64,000 nucleotides of DNA from Dryas octopetala (lineage: Eukaryota > Streptophyta > Magnoliopsida > Rosales > Rosaceae), in contig OY992834.1 in the NCBI GenBank assembly GCA_963921425.1, positions 13,313,271-13,377,270 of the forward strand, read 5' to 3'. Under the pieces are notes generated by a model. That model did no database searches and had not been told where the DNA came from. It was given only the letters and a program-made list of their open reading frames with translations. Positions 47,783 through 64,000 of this stretch are shown here, piece after piece. A program made the translations under genes and the position numbers. Each line of letters begins with the position of its first letter. Position 1 is the stretch's first letter.

Positions 47783-48804
47783 TTTAAATTATAATTTCCA
47801 TAATTTCAAATCACTTTAAGATAAAATTAGTATGAAGCTAATTAATTTGGATTTAATTGAATTTTCAAAGTAAATTTTACATGTCAGGATTTAAAATTTC
47901 GATCCAATTTAATTTACTAAAGACATTGAAATAAATCAAATTGAATTAGTTTGGACTGGAATCCATTGGATATTGAACATAACTTCCAATTTTATTTTTT
48001 TTTGGTGAAAACATAACTTCCAATTTTATACACAAAGTCAAGTCCAAAACAGAACTTCGGTAAACAGCAAAAACTTGGTCTTCAGTACTTTAGACGATGA
48101 AGTTCTAACTTCTAACTACAAAACACGTCAAAAATTATTTCTCCAAAACGTCAGAGTCGACTTCGCAAAGGCAAAGCTATGAATTTTGAAGATGTGGATA
48201 TTCTGTTTGTACAAGACTTGTCCCAGACTCTCAGACTCTCACGTAATTCTGTGGCTCATGGTTTCGACTGGGTACATTTTCCTTCTCCAGAAATCAAGTA
48301 ACTCCATGTAAGTAAGGACTGCGTCACTGTTTAATTATGTACCAATAAGTAATAGCTGCAATACCCAACTTCTTTTTGGAGGGTTTACATTGGAATTACT
48401 TTTGCAGTTTAGAATCAAACACATTCTTCACACATCTTGATGCATATGAGTTGCAAGAAGATTGTTGGAATTCTTTTACTATACCCAAAATGGTACTTAA
48501 ATTGATAAATTCTGCTACTTACAAACTCACACATGTTGGACGGTCGTACAGAGGCCAGAATATCTTTGTTTATTTTGATGTTAATATAGAAATTACAATA
48601 TCATGAATGCTGCATCTATAAGAAGAAAAATGACTTTGGGCTTCTAGTTTTCACTGTAGAAGTTACTATAAGAGCTACTACTTCATCTGGGTCCAATCAA
48701 TGGTGTCACCTGTGTGGAGGTGATGTATAAATTCAAGCATTTGTGAAAATGGTCTTACCCAATTCATGGTTCTTTGAATTTTGCTCAGGATCTCTATTGA
48801 TCTA
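47783..48804. other. Spacer and likely 3' UTR of the ABCC gene
   Basis: No convincing gene was seen. The part next to 48804 should contain the ABCC 3' UTR on the minus strand. A 41-codon plus-strand frame from 48180 (MNFEDVDILFVQDLSQTLRL...) has no recognisable family and is not called. Confidence 0.4.
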
Positions 48805-57458
<8,654 letters not shown>

Positions 57459-57664
57459 GCTTCTTCTCCAGCTAAAGCTTCAAGTCTTGCTGACGGATGG
57501 TTTTGTCTGTGGACTCACCACCTTTGGATTCTCAGACTAATAATACAATGAGTACTGATCAGCTGGGACCTTAATTATAAAGAAAGTTTCATGAGCAAGG
57601 CTATGGCAAGTATCAGAGGCCTTTTCAATTTTGGGATTGTCAGGGACCACAAAATACAGTGACG

Positions 57665-57668
<4 letters not shown>

Positions 57669-57704
<36 letters not shown>
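57669..57704 (+). repeat. (GA)n microsatellite upstream of the ABCC gene
   Basis: About 18 GA units (CT on the gene strand), some 210-245 bp upstream of the proposed ABCC start codon, in the likely 5' UTR or core promoter. Long CT/GA tracts in this position are common in plant promoters and can bind BASIC PENTACYSTEINE proteins; any effect here is an inference. A (GT)n tract follows at about 57764-57781. Confidence 0.85.
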
Positions 57705-57705
<1 letters not shown>

Positions 57706-57781
57706 ATAAGAATAAATGCGTAGGGAGTTTGTATAGATGTATGTATATATTGGTACTCAAGATTGTGTGTGTGTGTGTGTG

Positions 57782-60460
57782 TTATAGGGAGGGGGTAGGG
57801 CGTATCACGTGAGGGGGTTCAAATGGGGACGGTCATTTGGCTGGTTATCTGAACCGATGCTGATGTTTTATAGCAACTTATAAAAGAAGCATGTGAGAAA
57901 AGCAAACAAAGCTTTGTCATGGCCTAATGGGTGTAAGAAAGTACCAAGTACAACACCAATTATATGGCCAATAGTACTCAGTCTGACAAAGTTTGGAGAG
58001 GCAAAAGATGTAGTGTCTAGAGTTAGTGGAGAGAAATTAACGAGAGAGAGAGAGAGAGCAAGGGCTTACAATTATTTTAGAATTGTGCTATATACCACAT
58101 TTTCAAATCATATTAAGTACACCATGTGACATTTGAAGTGCTTATTTCATTACATTTAGGAAAATGCTAAAGAAACTAAAATTTTAGACTACATTTAGCT
58201 TACAAGTAATTAACATATCAACTTGTGGTTAAAAAAAAAAAAAAAGTAGTCATCATATGAGATCTACATTGTCCTTGGTGAGGGCAATATGGTAAAATAT
58301 TGCACTTTGTCTCAATCGCTAGAAAAATATATCCATGGGAGTACCTCAACAAGTGAAAAGCCAGGAGACAAAGATTCACACAATAGAGAGAAGAAGAGGA
58401 AGACGAAGAGCTAGAAACTTACCCACTAGCCGCCGGTTGTGTTGCATTAGGAGAGAGTAAGAATGAGCAAGAGATAAGAGAGATGTGAGTTTGAATTCTA
58501 AAACTAAGAGCCCCTAAGAGATGAAACATGGGGCACTAAAATTTTTGGGAAGGATACGAAAAATAAGGATTTTCTTAAAAATATTAAGTAAAATACCTAA
58601 AATGCATTAATTAATTGAAATTTTTTTCCAAAAAAATTGAGTAGAGGCACGTGCCCTTGGACCTCATGTGCCTCAGTGCCTCTTTCCTTAATTTGCCTCC
58701 ATTCTTATATTTTGCTAGATGATCATTTACGAGAAAGTCTTTAATATGACATTTTTTAATAATGAAGTGGGTCTTATGTGTTATGAGTCACACCTCATCA
58801 TGAGAAAATACCCAATAAGAATGCTTCATTAAATACTCTCTTGACAGTTTGCTTATAAGAGAATTAATGTCTCCAAAACTGAAATAATTAACTTTAGAGA
58901 TAAGGAAGGTCTGATAAAAGACAAATGGATTGCACATGTATCTCATGTACACTGGGCCACTGGCCCACTCGGCCCCTTTAAACTAAATTCCTAGCTCCTT
59001 CATGGGTAGTCAGTCCCACTGGCTAATATTACTCTTATATCGATTATAATTATGATTAATTGCTAATTAACGTAGTCATTGTCATATCATGTAATGAATG
59101 GAATATAATTTTTCTAACATTACTCATTATTTCACACTAAAGCTAATCACCCCACTAGTTTGTGATGCAGGAAAAAAAAAAAAAAGCCATGTTGCATAAA
59201 GGAGTTGTGTTTGGGATTTTTATGTGGTCTCAGCTTTTTGATGGTGGAATATCCTAAAAGAGTTTGATGCCATTTCTGATCTCTTTTGTCACATATATTG
59301 TGTTTTGATAAGAAGCAATCATATGCATGAGCTGGCGCGCAGTTGCTCATATTGTTATATATGGCAGTTCAATCTCGATCTGAGTAAGAGAAAATTAAGC
59401 ATATACAATAAGGATGATATATTTATTTGTTGATCAATTTATTCATTTATTATACTTTTAGAGCAACAAGAACTTTTTTATTAGTTTCATGAGGATTTGG
59501 GATTCGAGCATTACTATGCATTCAAACAATCCTGAAGTACTAAGTGGCCAAAAAAAAAAAAACAATCCTGAAGTACTGTCCTAGTATCCTGGGATTGTCA
59601 GGAATATATTGGGATTTACGTATATAAATAAAATCCCTTCATAATTCATATAGGTGGTTGAGATTTATATGCAAAGTTGGATATGTATTTTTGTGTATAA
59701 GATTAGCTATTTAACACATTGGAAATCTTGGGTTTTTGTCTTTTCAAATTTTTGAGGGGGTTCGGGATCCAAAGGTTTTGTTTTTCCTTGAGAGGCCAAA
59801 AGTATGTGATGGCTTTACCTTACCTGCCAATAATATTAATCGATTAATTTGGTTTTCATGGGGTCAGTGAGTTTCTAACTTTTTCCTTTTCTTTTGTGGG
59901 ACAAATTGGTTTCATGGTGTATTGGTGTTAGTGAGTTTCACTTTTTCCGCTTCCTTTTGTTGAGCAAATCCAAGTGCAATTAGTTACTAGCTTGTAATTG
60001 GGTAGATCGATCAACCTTGTATAATGCCATTATTGAAAACTTCACTTTCCGATGCTCCAACCTTTTTATATTTGATGAGGACTGAATCAATTGAGGAAAT
60101 GTTTCATGTTACATACATTATTGATCGACGTAGATGGTTTTTATATTGACTGGTTGGTCTACATTTGATGGGTTGGTTTAGGTCGGATTCATATGTGATA
60201 AAATCGATGTGACATAGCAAAGGGTCCTTTCTTTATCAGTCATCGATCATGGTGGACATGGACATTTCACTGGCCACAAAACAAAGATATAATATCATGG
60301 CCTATAAAATCGCTGATTTGGACCGTTCAACTGTTCCAAGTGAGGGTGCACCAATTATAAGACGCATACATACACTAGTCACTAGCTGTGTAAATTTTGT
60401 TGAACCAAGGCCTACATCAATTTTTGGCGTTCTGCATATAGTAACTCTTTAATATAAGAC
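57782..60460. other. Long spacer upstream of the ABCC gene
   Basis: No reading frame with family resemblance was seen. It contains a GA tract near 58041-58058, poly(A) runs near 58229, 59170 and 59549, and a purine-rich segment at 58360-58500. Nothing here supports a gene call. Confidence 0.4.
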
Positions 60461-60472
60461 ATAATTATCAAA

Positions 60473-60569
60473 GATTTTTTTTGTTTGTTTGAGATTTAGA
60501 GAAAGCGGGAATCGAATTTATGTACGACAAACTCTATGGTTTTTCTAACTAAGCTACCCACCGACTACT
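60473..60569 (-). mobile_element. tRNA-derived SINE with 12-bp target duplication
   Basis: On the minus strand it starts TAGTAGTCGGTGGGTAGC, with a box-A-like TAGCTTAGTTAG and a box-B-like AATTCGATTCCCG, and ends in an A-rich tail (CAAACAAAAAAAATC). An exact 12-bp duplication ATAATTATCAAA flanks it (60461-60472, 60570-60581). At about 97 bp it is short for a SINE, so it may be 3'-truncated. It is a different family from the blocks at 25146 and 38000. Confidence 0.8.
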
Positions 60570-60579
60570 ATAATTATCA

Positions 60580-60920
60580 AAAATTGATTAATTTGATTTG
60601 AGGTTGTTTATCAATATTCCGTGCACATGGCTATGCCACCTATACAGTTATACGTGTGCGATAATTTAGATAAATCATTAAATAATTTTAAATTTAATTA
60701 ATTAATTTGTAAAGATGATTTTTAAATCATAATTTAAAAAATAAATAATTTTAATCATAAAATATATTATAGTGTGGCATGGACATGAGAAAAGAAAAAA
60801 CAAAACAAACTAGAGTCGCTCATGATGGCTACAATGCATACCTATAGAAACATGAAGGTGGCTATGATATGATATATAAATTAATAATGCAGATAATAAT
60901 TAATTAATTCGTTGATAACT
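60580..60920 (+). repeat. Local duplication, intact copy
   Basis: The first half (GTTATACGTGTGCGATAATT, TAGATAAATCATTAAATAAT) recurs at 62545-62780. The second half (ACTAGAGTCGCTCATGATGG, AACATGAAGGTGGCTATGAT) recurs from 63893 to the window end. Together they show one segment duplicated, with the second copy split by about 1.1 kb. Confidence 0.8.
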
Positions 60921-61340
60921 TATTTCTTTTGTGCCTTTTTGGAAGTCTCTGACAAATATGGTAACATATATGCATGTAAAATATTATCATTCCACGTATG
61001 ATACATGCACTTTGTGTTGCTGTTTTTGTTTGTTTGGTCTGATGTTGAGATGTGCTTGGTGAGTAAGAGAGGAATAGGGAAGCATGGGTTTTAAAAGAAA
61101 TACATTTTATTAAAAAATATTTATTAATCTGTGATATGAAATTAAAATTCAAACAGGTACATTTTAACAACTTATAGCATGTAAATTGAAGTTTTTAATT
61201 TTTTTTTTATTCAGTGAGGAGGAAGAATAAGAATCAAATTTTCACTATGAAGGTAACAAAATAATTAAGTACTCTACTACTAAATCTAATTTGACTTATT
61301 AACTTCAAAACTTATACTCATTGATCAAGTTCACCGCATG

Positions 61341-61399
61341 GTAAAAAAGAAAACAAAATACCCCCCCATCTCCCCTCCCCCATCAATCTCTGGTGCTTG

Positions 61400-61433
<34 letters not shown>

Positions 61434-62058
61434 AGCCGCTATCTCAAAAGAAAAAACTTTTTCTTCTCCTCAACCTATCCATAGGGGAGGGGAGGCCCTT
61501 GTGTTCTCACATACTGCTCCTCCCCTTGTCCCTCTTTCCTTTGTTTTTGTTTTTGTTTTTCTGTGTTTTTATTTTTGTCCTTTGGGATACTCTCCTCCCA
61601 ATAAGTGAGAGAGTTTTTATCTCTCCTTGTGAGAGTTTCTCCACCTCCCTTAATGAGAGTTTTTCCGATTTAATTTGTTTTGGTTTGTTTTGTGTTTTGA
61701 TATTTGCAGGTTTTCTCTGGCACTCATCACAAGGTGTTAGGAAGTCACTATTTTCGCCAGTACCGGTCATGTTTTTACCGGTTACTACTGCCCGATCCGC
61801 CACTTTGCGCTATTGTCAGCCTCAACTTAGAGATGTTGGTAAGATCGTGAATCCAAACGCGACTAGTTCGCTAATTCCTACAGTGCCTCTCTGGCTCCGT
61901 TTGGTGGCTATAATATCTGCTCGATGCCGATGTTATAAGATCTTGGAATTTCGGTGGGCTTTTCTGCTCCATTTTTGTTTTCTTGTAAGTCTTTGGGCTC
62001 ATATTTTGTATTCTCTCTGTTTTTTTGATTGTTTTAATGCAATGATATGCTTTATTCT

Positions 62059-62108
<50 letters not shown>
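61341..62108 (+). mobile_element. Non-LTR (LINE-like) insertion with 14-bp target duplication
   Basis: A 768-bp insertion ending in about 50 A residues (62059-62110), preceded by TTTTAATGCAATGATATGCT, a typical plant L1-type 3' end. The flanks are an exact 14-bp duplication AAGTTCACCGCATG (61327-61340, 62109-62122). It has no endonuclease or reverse-transcriptase frame, so it is a deleted or non-autonomous derivative. A second A tract (about 61400-61429) inside the element is followed by CTCTAGCCGCTATCTC, so it may be composite. Confidence 0.75.
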
Positions 62109-62113
<5 letters not shown>

Positions 62114-62143
62114 CACCGCATGATGAAATTCAAAGCCAGAGCT

Positions 62144-62350
62144 GACGATAGCCGGGTGAGGTGACCGCCTCGGGCACCTAAATGTCTAGGACCCCCAAAA
62201 TTTATATACCTTTTAGATATTGTATTAGACTATTAGGTTTGATTAGCCCAATTTAAAAAGACCAATCTATACAAATATCTATTTAACTTAACTAAATAAA
62301 ATAAATCAAGTGAATGCCCGTTAAGAATTAAGGGCTTCACTTTTATGGAT
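62144..62350 (+). mobile_element. Possible hAT-like end fragment
   Basis: CAGAGCTGACGATAGCCGGG followed by TGAGGTGACCGCCTCGGGC resembles the left end at 16667 (GGTGTGACCGCACAGGCCC). No opposite end or target duplication was identified. Weak call. Confidence 0.25.
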
Positions 62351-62544
62351 TGTCTCGAACCATCAAAATCTCAACTCCAACATTGGTGAAGGCATTGCGC
62401 GTGCATCCACATTGCGATATTATATGTATTATATATATCATGGAAAATAAAATAAAAAAACCTCATATAGCTAGGATGGTTGTCGGGACAGAAGTTCATG
62501 ATGAAGAAATTGAAATTTGTCCATAAGTGATCTCATGCTCTTTA

Positions 62545-62785
62545 AAAATTGATTAATTTGATTTGAGGTTCCTTATCAATGTTCCGTGCACACGGCTGTA
62601 CCAACTCTATTGTTATACGTGTGCGATAATTTAGATAAATCATTAAATAATTTTAAATTTAATTAATTAATTTTTAAAGATAATCTTTAAATGATAATTT
62701 AAAAAATGAATAATTTCAATAATAAAATGTATTACACTGCGAAATCAACATGAGAAAGGAAAAGACAAAAACAAAAAAAAGCATC
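62545..62785 (+). repeat. Local duplication, second copy, left half
   Basis: Matches 60580-60800 with moderate divergence (AAAAATTGATTAATTTGATT, CGTGTGCGATAATTTAGATA). It breaks off near 62785. Confidence 0.8.
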
Positions 62786-63892
62786 TTTGTTTTTTTGTAT
62801 ATAGCATTTCATGAGGACAGCTAGTATTTCTCTCTATTAGCATTTCATGAGGACAACTAGTATCTCTCTATTTAGTGATGCTACGTCTGTGTTCTTATTA
62901 TAACAGGGAAGTTCTTATCTGTATATAGGTTTTAGTTCGACTCCACTAGAATTTATAGCTAGCTAGTTTATATTTGCTAGATCTTTTTTAAGAAAAAAAA
63001 AAAACTTATCTTATCACAAATATGTATATTTTATGTGTCAATCTATTTGATTATACGTGTTAAATCATTTGATGAAAAATATAAAAATGATAAATACATA
63101 CAACTATTATATAAAAATTTTATTATAATTTCATGGATACGCATTTGTACTTAATTTGTTGGCAGCTCGGTGCTCGAGAACATAACATATGTGTACCACT
63201 ACATACACTTCATTTATCAGCTCCCTAGTGCTAATGAGTAATGATCCACAGAACATTGGTCATATATGTTTTAATTTTTGAAATTTATTAATCATAAGAA
63301 ATAAAGTTAGCTAGTCTAGGTACGCCGCACACAGCCTTTGAAGTGCCTCATGGGTCATATATAGTTATATATATAGCAATGCCAGGCAAGTTTTGTGTCA
63401 ATTGTATATTTTTGACCAAATTTGCCTTAAACTTTTACACAAGCAACAAAAAAACTTTGTGCCAAGATACCTACTAGCCAAAGCTTGGATTTTTAGCTAA
63501 TTAGTGCTTTAAATTATTTCACTAAGTACACATATACACCTACCTCCTTATCAAATAAATAGAAAAAAATTATTATATGAAATCATGAGTGTATTACATA
63601 CACACATTATAATCTAGGTAAATTATGAGTTTATACTATTATATTATAATATAATAATATTAACAAATATTCAAACACATAATTTGATTACATTAGTTAC
63701 ACATAATATATGTAATATATTACAGTTATACAAAATAATTTCTCCACCAAATAATATTTTGCTAAAAATAAATTACCTAAGCAGTAACCTGCAGACAAAT
63801 TTGGTATTAAAGTGCGTGAGGGGCTCTATTGATCCGAGGGTTCGGCCTTTTGCGGGCAGCCATTGAAGCATGTAAATAGAGCCAAAATACAA
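62786..63892. other. Insertion-like segment splitting the duplicated copy
   Basis: About 1.1 kb lies between the two halves of the second duplication copy. It starts with a roughly 36-bp tandem repeat (TAGCATTTCATGAGGACAGC and TAGCATTTCATGAGGACAAC, about 62801-62870). It is AT-rich in the middle and ends with a possible hairpin (GGGGCTCTATTGATCC... AAATAGAGCC, 63822-63884). No coding or recognisable transposon ends were found. Confidence 0.45.
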
Positions 63893-64000
63893 AACTAGAG
63901 TCGCTCATGATGGGTACAATGCATACATATAGAAACATGAAGGTGGCTATGATATGATATATAAATTAATAATGCAGATCATAATTAATTCGTTGATAAC
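63893..64000 (+). repeat. Local duplication, second copy, right half (runs off window)
   Basis: Matches 60813-60920 closely (ACTAGAGTCGCTCATGATGG, GATATATAAATTAATAATGC, ATTCGTTGATAAC) and continues past the end of the window. Confidence 0.85.

Noticed and set aside
48180..48305. 41-codon plus-strand frame MNFEDVDILFVQ
   Set aside because: Short, no homology recognised, and it lies in the probable 3' region of the ABCC gene on the opposite strand.
61499..62164. 221-codon plus-strand frame with hydrophobic stretches
   Set aside because: It runs through T-rich sequence and the poly(A) tail of the LINE-like insertion (poly-Lys end); no domain.

Overview
This is nuclear DNA from a flowering plant, most likely a woody eudicot. 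The evidence is GT-AG spliced genes, a WD40 histone chaperone almost identical to plant MSI1, an ABCC transporter, germin-like proteins, AT-rich spacers and the full range of plant transposons (Copia, chromovirus Gypsy, CACTA, hAT, Mutator-type foldbacks, SINE, LINE). I do not commit to a species. Exon models were built by eye from splice sites and checked by summing exon lengths modulo 3; none has transcript support.

Layout. (1) 1-2.25 kb: spacer with a Mutator-type foldback element. (2) 2.5-6.0 kb, plus strand: complete six-exon MSI1 gene, 423 aa. (3) 6.4-38.1 kb: a tandem array of three germin-like genes (GLP1, GLP2, GLP3), all damaged. GLP1 (10170-15751) has a solo LTR and a hAT element in its promoter, a 7-bp frameshift near the signal peptide, a template-switch hairpin, and a Copia element in its last codons. 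GLP2 (24497-25092) has a 16-bp frameshifting deletion. GLP3 (26677-37941) is split after its signal peptide by a 10,629-bp CACTA element. A 5.1-kb chromovirus lies between GLP1 and GLP2. (4) 38.7-41.9 kb, minus strand: a small plastid-type DnaJ zinc-finger gene whose first intron starts with GC. (5) 42.2-48.8 kb: a repeat-rich spacer with a second copy of the foldback, a hAT element, three further inverted-repeat elements and a U6 snRNA fragment. (6) 48.8-57.5 kb, minus strand: complete ABCC-type transporter gene, 11 exons, 1518 aa, including a 40-bp first coding exon. (7) 57.5-64 kb: spacer with a SINE and a LINE-like insertion, both with clear target-site duplications, and a broken local duplication.

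The standout is the CACTA element at 26744-37372. Both of its genes splice into uninterrupted reading frames: a TNPD-type transposase (1072 aa) and a 12-exon accessory protein (781 aa) that joins a basic Lys-rich N-terminus, a Transposase_24-like region and a coiled coil to a C-terminal Ulp1/C48 SUMO-protease-like domain with the full His-Asp-Gln-Cys set. With matching ends and a clean 3-bp target duplication, it looks recent and possibly autonomous. A second highlight is the hAT insertion in GLP1, which landed on the TATA box and whose terminal TA plus target duplication rebuilds TATAAATA next to the start site.
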